Assembly (NCBI GenBank): GCA_023853785.1
Contig: JAJIRX010000492.1
Span: 1-64,000 of the forward strand
Reading direction: 5' to 3'
DNA length: 64,000 nucleotides
Source of the DNA: Psilocybe azurescens
Lineage: Eukaryota; Basidiomycota; Agaricomycetes; Agaricales; Agrocybaceae
This document shows, piece after piece, positions 22,376 through 34,700 of this stretch (position 1 is its first letter; each line of letters starts with the position of its first letter). The position numbers and the translations under genes are program-made. The notes below the pieces were generated by a model, which saw only the letters and a program-made list of their open reading frames with translations, was not told the origin of the DNA and did not search any database.

Positions 22376-23120
22376 GCTGAAGCGGAGGACATAGTGCCCT
22401 TCAATGCATGATGGCAGAGTCCGTACATCTAAGAAACTGCATAGAGTGTGTATTTATTTTGTAACTTGTACACTGTATTTTTAACATGCACATTCACTTG
22501 CGACACAATGAAGTTGCATATGATATATGTTTTAAATGCAATTGAAAAGTCTGCAGAAGTGGAGGCCATACTGTGCTTCAATGGCTGATAGCAGAGGCCA
22601 TATATCTCGGAAACTAAATAAATTCCATACCTATTTTACTAGTTATTTACTGCATTTTTGAATGAACATTTATTCTAGAGAGATTGGAGCTGCATACAAA
22701 ATATGTGTTAAATATATTTAAAAATTGTGCAGAAGAGGCCATACTGTTCTTCAATGGCTGGTGGTGGAGGCCGTATAGCTAGTGAAACAGATGAATTCCA
22801 TACCTATTTTGCTACTTATTTACTGCATTTTTGAATGAACATTTATTCTTGACAGATTGGAGCTGCATACAAAATATGTGTTGAATGTATTTAAAAATTC
22901 TGCAGAAGCGGAGGCCATATAGCTTGGAAACCACATAAATTTCTTACCTATTTTACTACCTATTTACCGCATTTTTGAATGAACATTTATTCTTGAAAGA
23001 ATGGAGCTGCATATAAAATATGTATTGAATGTAATTTAAAATTATGCAAAAGCAGAGGCCATTCAGTACTTCAATGCTTAATTGCAGAGTCCATGAAGCC
23101 AGGAAACTGGATAAATTGGA
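22376..23120. repeat. satellite-like tandem array, unit about 175 bp, just over four copies
   Basis: Units start near 22376, 22551, 22731, 22903 and 23045 with GCAGAAG.GGAGGCC and share TTCAATGG, ATTTACTGCATTTTTGAATG, AACATTTATTCT and GGAGCTGCATA.AAAATATGT. The fourth copy lacks about 40 bases and the fifth is partial. The copies diverge by roughly a tenth to a fifth of positions by eye. No gene lies inside. Confidence 0.85.
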
Positions 23121-23791
23121 GTGGACCTCTGGCTCTATTTCTTCCCCAATTTTCCCTACAATTGAATCTAGATTAGTAAACCAACCATGGTAAAAGTATC
23201 AAAATAGGGATGAAAATATCCCATGGAATGGTCATTAGAATGGTGGTAGCTGGTGCCAAATTTGCTGCAAACCGGCTCCCAAAATCAAAAATTTCCCCAC
23301 AGGGCCAGTGTTTGGTGTATCAGGGATGGGCCCACTTGACACTGTACTTCATATGAGAATTTTATACCCTCACTTGACACCATGACAAGTACAAGATAAT
23401 TGGCTTTTCAGTGAGTCTCTTTCAGGCTGTGTGACACATTAGATCATAAATAATTCAAACTCTGTATGGTACATCATTTGATCACTGTCCCGTGTGCGAT
23501 GTTTTTGTTTTTTACTTAAATTTGAATTGTTGTCGGCATCTCATCTCATCTTCATCATCATTGTTGTCTGCCAAGTCCAAGTCCAAGTTCAAGTCAGACT
23601 CCGTCCTTGATCCCAGCTCAGCATCTCTTTTCTTTCCTGTACTATACCCTATATACTTAAACTTGCTTGCTTATCAAACCTTCTTTGTCACAATGTTCAA
23701 TATTTTGTCTTTCAACATTTTGGGTCATTGGCTTTGACATATGGTGTTGTATGATATAGTGTACATGTTTATCACTCACAATTTCAATCAC
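23121..23791. other. no gene seen
   Basis: An 81-codon frame at 23492-23737 has no recognisable feature. Nothing else is supported. Confidence 0.55.
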
Positions 23792-25561
23792 TGAACTACA
23801 TAGTGTGTGATTTGATATATAAATCGAAAACCAAAACATAAACCAGAGAGGAATGGTCTAGACTAGATAAGACGACTCTCTCCCTGTTGAGTTAAAGTGA
23901 GGGCTGGCTTGGCCACTAGGTTCTGAAGATATATGTGGTCTGAGGAGGGCAGGGACATATGAAGGAGGAGGAATGGATGCGGGAATATAAAATGCCCTTG
24001 AGTATTTACTGAGAGGAAGCAACCCGACTTGATTAGGGTAGAACAGTGTGAATGAGGTGTGATGACTGTGGAGGGGCCAAATGACTAGATAATTTGCAGA
24101 GATTGATATGGGGGCAGGAGTGAGAATGTAGTCTTGATCCTAGAGCACTTCAATCGAGTCTACAGCATCTGCAAAGCTAGAAGTAAAGCCTGCTGATAGA
24201 ATAATGACTTGAGTGGCCTGGAGTGATAGATGGTGAAGGATTGTGCGATGTTTTTGATCCAAACCTCGAACAGAGCAGTGAGGTAAATGAGGGATGACTA
24301 GGGGCGATTGAATGTGACGACCTCAGCGATATTCCTCAGCCAAAAAAATCAAACAACGTGAGAGAGGCGGATAGAGGGTGTCTGGAGCGATAGATGAAGA
24401 TGACAACAAGACCAAAATTGCTGAATAAAATATTCTGGAGCAACTGAAGCGATGGGGAGTTAAGGATCTTGATGTAGAGGGAGAATGAAGGGTCTGGAGG
24501 ATGATAGGATCAAAATGAACTGGACAAATTGCTCTGGGATGTGAGAGCGTGAATGGAGGGTTATCTGCTACAACCCTTGAAGGACGTCTTGATGATCTGG
24601 AATAACTGTTGAATTTCGTGCTGAATACTGATAGAGATTGATTGAATGCGTGCTGGAGTGTTGGGACTGAGTACTTGATAACTTGAACTCTTTGCTGTGA
24701 AGAAAGTTGGGGCTTGTAACTTCCTTGTATTCCAGGCAATACTAATACATGGTTTATATACCAGAGAACATAGAAAAATATTTAAAAGAGATCAAGCGTC
24801 CAAACTATACTAATCATTCTGTAGAACAACACCCAGTAGTCCCATCTGCCAACTACATACAATAGATTGAAAGCTGACGGAGTTTAGGAGTGAAAAATAG
24901 AAGGATGAGTAAGTAAGTAACATAGGATGAGTAAGAAGTATAAGCAGGATTATGAAAAGCGAAGTGAGATGAGTAAGAAAGAAGCGAAGCTGAGTAAGTA
25001 CAATAAGCAAGAATGACAAGAGGAAGAAAGGATCAATCATATGAAAGTGTCAGACAATAGAAAAGGAGCCAAAATAGCGAACAAGTACCATGCTAATGAA
25101 TAGAGCCAGTCTATTCATGGCACAGCTCAGTCATCCATTACCAAGACTGCTGAGTGAGACAAAGATTTGCTGCATATGTGGAATCCAGTTAAGGACCAAA
25201 TAGTTGTAGATAACCAAATGCTGATGACGATGGTGATATATGATGCTGTGCAGTGCTGTGCATACTAGGATGGATAGGAATGATGTCCAAGAATAATCTG
25301 CACATAGCCTTGAGGTTCGAAATAGATAGATGATTGAATCATTGATAGGGGATGTAACTGATCAATGGTTGAAGTGGAGATTGAAAGTTGGAATGGAGAT
25401 TGAAGTGGATTGTGAATGGGCTTTGACGTTGAATATTGAGGGATATGCTTCAGATAAAAATGTGAAATAATAACCCTGGCTTCTGCATGCAATGGGGAGT
25501 CAAGACAGATGCTCTAAGCTTATAGATAAATCTCATATCCAATCAAAATTGATGTACAACA
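23792..25561 (-). repeat. long LTR-like repeat (1.77 kb), copy 2, inverted
   Basis: Reverse-orientation homologue of 11816-13506 over its whole length. Read on the minus strand it starts TGTTGTACATCAATTTTG and ends TATGTAGTTCA, so the two copies share both ends exactly where similarity stops. ATCAC stands on both sides (23787-23791 and 25561-25565), consistent with a 4-5 bp target duplication. With both copies isolated and lacking any internal domain, solo LTRs of a large LTR retrotransposon are the simplest reading. Confidence 0.65.
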
Positions 25562-26973
25562 TCACTCTTGACAAGTTCAGATGCAATTTGAATGTGTGGC
25601 TGTGGCTGTGGCTGTGGCTGTGATCATGGTATGATACCTACGCACTTCAGGTTCAGGTTTAGGTTTGGATATGGATTTTTGGCAAAGTGGATGTACAAGC
25701 TTCAAGTGCAGCAATGTGTCATGTTATCTTTGTAACAACTTTCACACAAAGGTGAAGCAATTGAGGTGAAGACTTTCCTGCATTCACTATCTGGAATAGT
25801 AATAGGTCATGTTTCAGTTTCACAAAATAAATAAATTTAAAGACAAGTTTGAGAAAAGTGCTAACAATCCATCTCTCCTTATTGTTGGTATTCATTTTTG
25901 CATAGGTTATGTTTTGAAACATATCCAACCAACATTCCACTCTGCAATCTCATTGCATCCCTACACCGTAATACATTCATTTTATTACCTTTCCCATCTA
26001 AGACACATTCTTGAGTACGCACAGCATTTGGGTTGTGTTAGTCTGTCTCAGGGTATTGGGATAAGACAGAAGCAGTGGCAATCATTGGCTCAACTTGTGA
26101 GATATCCTCAAACAAGGTGGTAAAATTTATCAGGACAGGTGTTGTATTTCTTTTGAAATCTGCTTCTGAATTTTGAGGGATGTATGTTTTGGATTCTGGA
26201 TTCTGGATGGATCAAGAGTCTGAATCAGGCTTGGCCGGAGCGGACCTTGAACTTAGCATCCGTGTGTTTTATGCAATGTCATGTTAGAAATAGACAATAA
26301 TGCACAAATCAGTAGCTATACTGATGAGTAACAATAGAGTCAAATCTCAAATGCGCAACAATGACAAGTATGAGTGAAAATAGTAAATTGCTTCTGTAGA
26401 CTCCAAATCTTGTTCTAGTGTCTTTGTTTCCTCAGACATAATAGGAATACTGGTCTTTTACATGGCTAAGTGTCTAAAAATGGCGAAGCGTGACTATAGG
26501 TGTCCACAATATTGCGTCAAAACACCAAACCTATAATTACGTGACAAATTATATATCACCGGAACCGTCTCAACGAGGGGATTCCGGATCAGTAATCAGA
26601 ATTTGAATAACTTTACTCTACAAAAAGTTATTAACAGAACAGTGTGCAAAAAAAACCGAAAAGAGCGAATTCTAACTAAGTGTCCATTTGTACAAGTCCA
26701 AATATCAAGTGTAGAACATTAGAAACAAAGTGTTTAATCACAAAAACTAACACGTCAAACAACAAATTGTGCCCAAATCATGCAATGGTACCTTGCTCTC
26801 TTCCTCTTCACGGTTCCTAACTACTTGTAAGAAAAACGAGTCTGTGACCCGTGCTTCGCACAGGCTATATGCTATTCTTTGTCAGAGTCTCAATGCTAAA
26901 GTAGAAATGCCAAATTTTCACAGAAGGAAATACTGGGCGCTGCAGCACAGAATATTATTAGAGAAGTAGTGGG
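25562..26973. other. intergenic, no gene supported
   Basis: A 104-codon frame at 25809-26123 and smaller ones lack any recognisable motif. A CTGTGG simple repeat lies near 25600. Confidence 0.5.
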
Positions 26974-26982
26974 TAGTTATAT

Positions 26983-28978
26983 GAGGTCTTTACCCTCACC
27001 CAGGTATTCCATGTGGAGTCCACCAACTCCAGCATGGAGTTGATGGAGTCCACATGGAGTTTAGTGACATTTTTTTGCAGGTGTCCCAGCCATTTAGAGG
27101 TGGAGACTCCATATGGAGTCCAGCTGGAATTGACTCATCCTCCATATGGACCAATGTGGAGGATGTGGAACTCCATGTGGACTTCATGTGGAACTTCATT
27201 TGAGTCTCCCATCCTCCATATGGATTCCATGTGGATTTGACTCATGAAGCATGTGTATCAGCATGAATACACTATTCCAGTGTCAATTTCAAATGGACTC
27301 CAGGTGGAGGAAGATCCCCAGATTTTATTTATATTTTATTATATTTTATTATAGCGCAAAAAAATGACACCAACAGGAATTGAACTCGGGCCTCCAAGAA
27401 CACCAGACGCTAACGCTAAACTAACTGAGCTATATGGGCTTTGTGATTGCCTAAAATTTGATGGCTTAGATACCAATACAGCTATTCAATCGGCATTTCT
27501 CGGCAAGTGACAAATAACATCACGTATGTGACTTATTGATGCCATGTCAGTCCGTTTTTATTTCCATCACCCCACATCTTCCTCCGACCACCACCCCACT
27601 GCTGCCGTTGTGCGTGCCCCCCACCCTCGCCGTTGTTGGTCGGAGCCAGGCCCATGCCAACCCGACCTGACACGCATCGCATCGCAACGAACCGAGGCCG
27701 ACAAAGAACAAGCGGACACCTGCGAACGAAGGAAGGTGAGTATGGAACAGGGCAGAACGAGACGGGTGGGGAATGAGGAACAAGGGGAGGTGAGGCGAAC
27801 ACGGAACGAGGTGGAACAAGGGGAGGCAACACGAACGAGGAACAAATCTATCGACCCCAGGTAAGTCGCGAATTCCGCATACCGCCGCCACTAACCGCTC
27901 TCCCCCTCCTTCTTTTTTTGTATAGGCCGATGACGACAATGATGACTGGCACGTACAGCAACCAGTACGACAGCACACAGGATGCGTATGGACGACGACA
28001 ACGGCAGGTACGAACACCACAACAATGACAACGACACGTACAACGGCAATGACAATGGCTGCAACAACGACAATAATGGCCACGACAATGACAACAACGC
28101 GTACAGCGGCCACCAGCGACAACGACAACAATGTGTACAGCGGCCACTGTGACGACAACAACAACAAGTACAGCGGCCACCGCAACAACAACAACAACGC
28201 CGTACAGCAGCCACTGCGACAACAACAACAACAACACGTACAGCGGCCACCGCAACAACAACAATGCATACGGCATGTACAGCGGCCACCGCAACAACGA
28301 CAACACGTACAACAGATGCGACGGACACGCCAACACGCTGGACATGCACGACGGCCACCACGACATGTACGAAGGCCATCGCGAGCGTATACGGACGGCC
28401 ACCACGATGACAACAACATGTACGGGCGGGCTACGAGTGACATGGCCAATGTCTTGCCCCTTTTTTCTTTTTTTTATTTATGTATCCTCTCGTCTACTTT
28501 TTTCCTCTATTTTGTATGTTTTTCTTTTATTTCTTTTCTATTTATTTTTTATGTTTCAGTGATCAACTTCGTTAGTAGATAATATTGTAGGTAACAATGT
28601 AGTATATAGTTTTCAATATATTATATATGTATATATCACATATTATTGCATGAATGCACCCTAAGAAAATACATTCCAATTAAAATCTAGCTATAGCTGG
28701 ACTTGGTAAAATTCACCAAGTCAGTCCAGGTGGATTCTAATTGAACTCCACCTGGACTCCTCTTGGACTCCAGGTGGACTCCACCTGGCCTCCAGTTGGA
28801 CTCAAGTGGAATAGCTTGAAGTCCACCTGGAGTCCACCTGGAGTCCACTTGAACTCCACCTATCAAAGATGATTTTTGAACACTTGTATATGTTCCAGAT
28901 GGAGTCCATGTGGAGTCCACCATTTCTGTATGGAGTTGGTGGACTCCATATGGAGTTCCTGGGTGGAGGTAAAGTACA
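26983..28978 (-). mobile_element. palindrome-array element, complete copy A', inverted
   Basis: On the minus strand the copy begins TGTACTTTACC at 28978 and ends GGTAAAGACCTC at 26983. It has the same internal order as copy A and is nearly identical in sequence; small indels in the minisatellite and the 3' module explain the 26-bp length difference. Flanks are TAGTTATAT (26974-26982) and CAGTTATAT (28979-28987), a 9-bp duplication with one mismatch or an exact 8-bp one. Open frames of up to 300 codons across it come from the stop-free minisatellite and are not genes. It stands just beyond the 3' end of the Helitron accessory gene. Confidence 0.85.
27358..27439 (-). promoter_or_regulatory. tRNA-like Pol III promoter in copy A'
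   Basis: Same A box, B box and T-run as at 18801-18884, in reverse orientation. The T-run corresponds to the A-run at 27358-27364 on the plus strand. Confidence 0.55.
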
Positions 28979-29179
28979 CAGTTATATGGAACATAGAATT
29001 AATTAAGCTACAGAGATTGTTAAACAGGAACATTCTCCTGTGAGAGAAGGGTATCAGATGAGCTATCTGATTGTATTTGGCAGTGTTTTTGCAGTGGGCC
29101 TTGAGAAGGAGTAGGAGTTGTTGGAGGGACTGGCGATTTGTGATTATAGTTGATAAGTCTTTTCATGGCACAAGGGGTT

Positions 29180-29184
29180 TTTAC
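29180..29184. repeat. 5-bp target duplication of gypsy element 2, left
   Basis: TTTAC here and at 35865-35869 flank the element exactly. Confidence 0.9.
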
Positions 29185-29601
29185 TGTTATGGACACTGTA
29201 TTTTCTTTTGCTTTTGCTTTTTCTTTTCCTTTCTCTTTTCTTTTCTTTTCCCTTTTCTTTGTCATCTGTCACATCATTGATACATCATCGTATGTGCTGA
29301 TGAACTTTGCTTTCCATCATATCTTTGATGGACTTTCACCTCTATCTTTTATGATACATCTTTCGATGAACGCTTGATCTGTTTCCTCTATTCTTATATA
29401 CATCTGCTGATGAACATTCAAACTTGTTTCAACTTGCTGTGCGGTTCATAGTATTTATACCAGGAAGGATCCACTGTATTCTTTAGCTAGTTCTTGAGAA
29501 TCTAACCTCCTCTTACTTGACACCGCTTGGAACTCGCTGTTCTTGACTACTTGACTGTCGGCTTTATCCACGCACATGAATATAAGCTTGAAGTTGTAAC
29601 A
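29185..29601 (+). repeat. 5' LTR of gypsy element 2
   Basis: TGTTATGGAC..GTAACA. U3 carries a pyrimidine tract (TTTTC repeats). TATTTATA lies at 29452-29459 and the predicted start AGCTAGTTCTT at 29485. Confidence 0.93.
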
Positions 29602-29602
29602 A

Positions 29603-29613
29603 AAGAACTAGCT
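29603..29613 (+). promoter_or_regulatory. primer-binding site of self-priming type
   Basis: AAGAACTAGCT begins one base after the LTR end plus an A, and is the exact reverse complement of AGCTAGTTCTT at 29485-29495, the predicted first bases of the transcript. No tRNA 3'-end complement beginning TGG is found there. Known Tf1 and sushi-group chromoviruses prime in this way. Confidence 0.65.
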
Positions 29614-29801
29614 CATCTACAAATCTTGCCCGCTCCCCAGCAGATGAGACCTCTGAAACCCCGACACAAAATTGGCAGACACCAAACCCATCCAGACAAA
29701 GCTCTGAAGGTATCAACCTAGGCAACGAAGACCTATCAAACTCGCTATACAGCTTATTATCAACCCTGGCGATAGACCAAGAAGAACAACAAGACACAGA
29801 C

Positions 29802-30739
29802 ATGGTTGAAACAAATGGAAAGAAAGAAATCTCAATCAACAAACCCGTTGTATTTGATGGAGACCGAACAAAGTCCAAGTCTTTTATACAAGACTGCTAT
29901 CTTTACATGGACATAAACGAAGACATCTATAACACCGACAAGAAGAAAATTGCCTTCATCTTATCATTCTGCATGGAAGGAGGAGCAAAACTATGGAAAG
30001 AACAGTACTTAACCTCAAGAACGAGAGGAATCAGTCCCAATCAAACCCTCGAATGGGACACCCTTGGAACATTTCTTGAAAAATTCCATGATGCATTCAC
30101 TCCAGTGGATGAAACCAGATCAGCCATGAACGACATAAAACGACTTAGGCAAAAACTCAACGAAAAGGTGGAAGACATCATCAACAAATTCAAGTTGTTG
30201 GTAGGACAGGCCAACCTAGGAACAGAAACGGAATCAGACCATGCCCATCTCATAGGATTATTCCAAAAATGCATCACGTCTCAACTCGCTGACAGGATCC
30301 TGTACTCCAAAGACCTTCCAAGAACAATCCAAGGCTGGTACAAAAAAGCAACAACATTTGACACCAACTACAGACTGGCCAAGGTCTTTAGAGAAGAACC
30401 AGAAGAACGCAGGAGGATGCCACGCTGGAACAATTTCCCAAGGAACAACAGGAACTACGACCCAAACAGGATGGACGTAAGCGCCATGACAGCCGAAGAA
30501 CAAGCCGAATTAATCAGGAAAGGCGCCTGTTTCAGGTGCAAACAACGAGGACATCTATCCAGAGATTGCCCACAGAAAGGACCAACAAACCAGAACAGAA
30601 CCCAAGGACAACCCAGCAAGAAGTGGACCCCAAAGGAACTCCATGCCCATATCAGGAGCCTGAACAAGGACAAAAAGACGAACTCGCAGACCTCATGGTT
30701 AAAACAGGATTTGAAGAGAAAGAAGAAAAGGATTTTTAA
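29802..30739 (+). pseudogene. gag of gypsy element 2, one frameshift near its end
   Basis: An almost complete capsid protein of about 310 residues starts at MVETNGKKE. The gag core spans residues 20-200 (FIQDCYLYMD, WDTLGTFLEKFHDAF, INKFKLLVGQA). A CCHC zinc knuckle (CFRCKQRGHLSRDC) lies near residue 245 and KKWTPKELHAHIRSLN follows. The natural end, KDELADLMVKTGF to the stop at 30737, lies one frame over, so a single-base indel near 30665 shifts it. Gag would form the virus-like particle in the cytoplasm. Confidence 0.85.
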
Positions 30740-30779
30740 AGTGGAGAAACAGAGCGATGTCTGTCTCTCCTTATCTGAA

Positions 30780-33700
30780 GATACAATCTGTACTTACGGC
30801 AACAATCGAGAATAAAACTATGCTTCTACCAGTTTCATTCCCCGCGAAAGAAACAGAATGGCTCACAAATCATCGAAACCGCTGCTCTCTTAGACTCAGG
30901 AGCAGGAGGAAAATTCATTGACCAGAATTACACACAAAAACTTGGACTCAAGACCCAACCCTTGGAAAAACCGATCCGAGTTTACAATGTAGATGGGACT
31001 CCAAACAAGAAGGGAACCATCTCATCGTTTGTGGACCTGGACTTAAAAGTTGGAAATCGAAACCATCGGGAAAAGTTATTGGTCTCTGGACTAGGGAAAC
31101 AGAAGATCATTCTGGGTTTCCCATGGTTACAGGAAAAGAATCCAGGAATCAACTGGCAGAACGGACAAATAACTTGGAAACCACGTCAAGGACCCACAAT
31201 AAATCAGACTACCATTGAAGAAGAAACAGACAAACAAACATCAATAATCGAGACCACCCACCCATTGGAAGAATTTGAATCACTGATCATCCAATACATC
31301 GGAGACGCAAACGAAGATGAAATAAAAGAAACATGGCTTAACACCAAGATCACTACCTCGCAAACATTAGCTCAACAATACGAACCGGAGAAACCCACAA
31401 AACCTCTCCAAGAAATTATTCCCCCAGAATATCAGTCATATATGGATCTCTTCGACAAACAAGCGGCAGACCGATTCCCAGAACCAAGACCATGGGACCA
31501 TAAAATCAAGTTAAAAGAAGGATTCATACCAAAGAAATTCAAGGCATATAACATTACACCGGCAGAACAAATGGAACTGGACAACTGGACAAAGGAACAA
31601 TTGGATAAAGGATACATTCGGCCCTCCGAATCACCTATGGCATCTCCATTCTTCTTCGTATCAAAAAAGGATGGAAAGCTCAGACCTTGTCAAGACTACA
31701 GATATCTGAACAATTGGACCATCAAAAATGCCTACCCCTTACCACAAATAACGGAGCTCATGGACAAGTTAAAAGGCGCAAAATTCTTCACAAAGCTGGA
31801 TATCTGATGGGGCTACAATAACATCAGGATAAAAGACGGTGACCAATGGAAGGCAGCATTCAAAACCAACCGAGGACTTTTTGAACCAACTGTAATGTTC
31901 TTTGGCATGTGCAACTCCCTGGCAACCTTCCAATCTATGATGGACTCGATCTTCAAAGATATGATATCACAATGTTTCATAATCATCTATATGGACGACA
32001 TCTTAATCTTTGCAAAAGATCAAGAGGAACTGGAAAAGTACACTAAAATGGTTCTCCAACGACTCCAAGAAAACGATCTCTATCTCAAGCCGGAAAAATG
32101 CTCATTTGCTCAGGAGAAAGTGGAATATCTCGGAATGATTGTCGAAGCAGGAAAGATCTCCATGGACCCAACAAAACTCAAGGGAATTCAGGACTGGCCA
32201 GCACCTACTACTCTCAAACAAGTCCGATCATTTCTAGGCTTTGGAAACTTTTACCGAAAATTCATCCAGAAGTTCTCTGAAGTAGCTCAAAGGATTTTTA
32301 TGGAACGATGTAACTCAAGCTGCCTTTGATGAACTAAAGAAACGATTCACAGAAGAACCAGTACTCTTGATGCCTGACCCTGCTAAACCATTTCAAATCG
32401 AATCTGATGCTTCAAAATATCGCCTCTGGAGCAGTCCTCACCCAACTAGATGGAAATGGCAAAAGACACCCATGCGCATTTATATCAAGAACATTTTCCC
32501 CAACCGAAAGAAATTACGAAATCTATGACAGAGAATTATTGGGAATAATCCGAGCACTACAGGAATGGAGACACTACATCCAAGGATCAGATCACACGAC
32601 TACGGTATATTCAGATCACAAGAATTTAACATATTTCAGATCGGCCCAAAATCTGAACCGACGACAGGCGCGCTGGTCTCTGTACGTCTCAGAATTCAAC
32701 CTGAAATTGGTACATCTACCTGGAAACAAAATGATTCAATCCGATACCCTTTCAAGACGCCCTGATTTTACCCCAGAAGAAGACCATGACAATGAAAACA
32801 TTACCCTACTCCCAGAAAAGCTTTTCATCGACTTAATTGACACTGAGTTACAGGAAAGGATTGCCAATGCAAATGAACTGGACCACAACGCAGCAGAAGC
32901 AATGAAAACCCTATTAGAGGGAGGACCGCCAAATGCACGACATGACCTCAAAGAATGGAAAACAGAGATTGTGAATGGCAAAACCATCTTATACTACCAT
33001 GGATGAGCCTACATTCCAAAAGATCAAACCCTGCGGAAGGACATAGTCAAATCATATCACAACCCTATTTCAGCTGGACACCCCGGAGAATTAGAAACAT
33101 TCAATTCAGTAAAACAACACTACTGGTGGCCAGGATTACGATCATTCGTCAAACAATATGTAAAAGGATGTGCCACCTGCCAACAATTCAAAATAAATCG
33201 ACATCCCTCTAACCCATCATTTATACCGATACCTGGACCAAAGTCAGCCTGACCCTTTGCAGACAGTGCTATGGATTTCCTTACAGACCTTCCACCGATC
33301 CTGGACAAACAAGGAGAAGTTGAATTTGATGCAATTCTAAGCATCACTGATCATGGGAACACGAAAGGACTTATCCTTATTCCTTGCCGAATGAAAGGAC
33401 TGGACGCCGAAAAGACTGGCAAACTCTTAATGGACAATCTCTACAAAAGGTTTGGACACCGGACAGCCTCATGTCAGATCGAGACCCCAGATTTGCCGCT
33501 GAATCATTCAAGGAGTTAATGAAACTCCTCAGAGTAAAATCGAAATTTTCAACTGCTTACCACCCTCAAACGGATGGAACAACGGAACGATACAACCAAG
33601 AAATTGAAGCCTATCTATTCATATACTGCTCATCTCATCCAGAAAACTGGCACGAACGACTTGGTACCCTTGAATTCACTCACAACAATCGAAGACATGC

Positions 33701-34330
33701 AGGCAGACAGAGAACACCATTCGAACTGATTCTTGGATATTCCCCCATTGCAATTCCTACTGCATTCGAACACACCAAATTCCCTTCAGTAGAAGAAAGA
33801 CTGAAGTATCTTCAAAAGGATTGAGAAGAAGCCCTAGCAGCCCATGAACTAGCCCGGACAAGGATGGCTGAAAGGAAGAACTCAAAATTCACACTGTTCA
33901 CCCAAGGACAAAAGGTTTGGCTAGAAGCAACAAATTTACAAACGAATTATCACAAGAAAATGGCACCAAAATGAGAAGGACCCTTCAAAATTAAAGAAGT
34001 CTTAGGACCTCTAACTTATTGGCTGGAACTCCCCAAAGGATGGCTCATTCACGATGTATTCCATGCGACACTTCTTAATCCATATCACGGAAACTGAAAC
34101 ACATGGACCTACTTTCATTCGACCGCCACCAGAGATATTAAACAAAGAAGAACATTGGGAAATAGAAACAATTCTCAAACATCAAAAAAAGAGGAAGAGG
34201 ATACCAGTACTACGTCAAATGGAAGGACTATCCGATCACTGAAGCAACGTGGGAACCGGCTTCGGTCTTTGAAGAAACCGGTAACAAAATCTTACAGGCT
34301 TACCGAACACGTCGCAAGCTGTAAAAAGAC
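30780..34330 (+). pseudogene. pol of gypsy element 2: protease, RT, RNase H, integrase, chromodomain
   Basis: The protease motif [11 protein letters not shown] lies at about 30892, in a frame that continues as 30962-31807 through ILGFPWL and the RT start ([21 protein letters not shown]). The frame stops at TGA 31805-31807 inside the LDI.WGYNNIR motif. The YMDD box is at about 31990. A deletion with a frame change lies near 32290, and one extra base near 32415. RNase H ([22 protein letters not shown]) runs to 33004, where a TGA cuts the linker. Integrase follows with a zinc finger (CATCQQF), MDFLTDLPP and TAYHPQTDGTTERYNQEIEAYL, with stops at 33250, 33822 and 33972. The chromodomain end (EEHWEIETILKHQ) lies near 34150-34320. 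Confidence 0.9.
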
Positions 34331-34362
34331 CACCATCTTCCCTCACTCGATAATCAATCAAC

Positions 34363-34677
34363 ATGCTCTCCTTTCCCTCGATCAAACGCATCAAGTCCAC
34401 TCTCTTTCCCCAAAATACTCACGAACCTATTTTCCTCACGACAAAAATACCAAAATCCCAAGAAGATCGACAACAAATGCTTGAAGAACTTGAGATAGCG
34501 TTCATAATGTCTCGAGAAGCGGAGAAACAAGCACACAATGAACTCAAGACAAGATGCGCAGCAATGGCACATGACCAAAATCTAGAGTATCAACTGCGGA
34601 TTTCCCAGCTCAAGGAAAAACTTAGACCCGGACTGGCAACAAAGGCTATAAGAAAGGTCAAGTCGCTACACTTCTAG
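34363..34677 (+). CDS. small ORF after pol of gypsy element 2, coiled-coil-like
   Basis: An open frame of 104 residues follows the chromodomain directly. It is rich in charged residues and helix formers (DRQQMLEELEIAFIMSREAEKQ). No family is recognised. It may be a third ORF of the element or the start of the zinc-knuckle ORF behind it. Confidence 0.35.
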   Translation: MLSFPSIKRIKSTLFPQNTHEPIFLTTKIPKSQEDRQQMLEELEIAFIMSREAEKQAHNELKTRCAAMAHDQNLEYQLRISQLKEKLRPGLATKAIRKVKSLHF

Positions 34678-34700
34678 GCAACAAACATCGATATCCAACA

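Noticed and set aside
27547..28449. 300-codon and other long frames in copies A and A'
   Set aside because: They cross the trinucleotide-rich core and change character when one base is added or removed between the copies; both strands and several frames are open.
17232..28987. One large inverted duplication joining copies A/A' and the two long LTR-like repeats
   Set aside because: The order along the window is LTR, A, inverted LTR, inverted A. A single inverted duplication would give LTR, A, inverted A, inverted LTR, and the DNA between does not match.
28995..29040. Helitron 3' hairpin and CTRR end
   Set aside because: ACAGGA..TCCTGT can form a stem near 29028, but it overlaps the end of the accessory coding sequence and no CTRR follows at the right distance.
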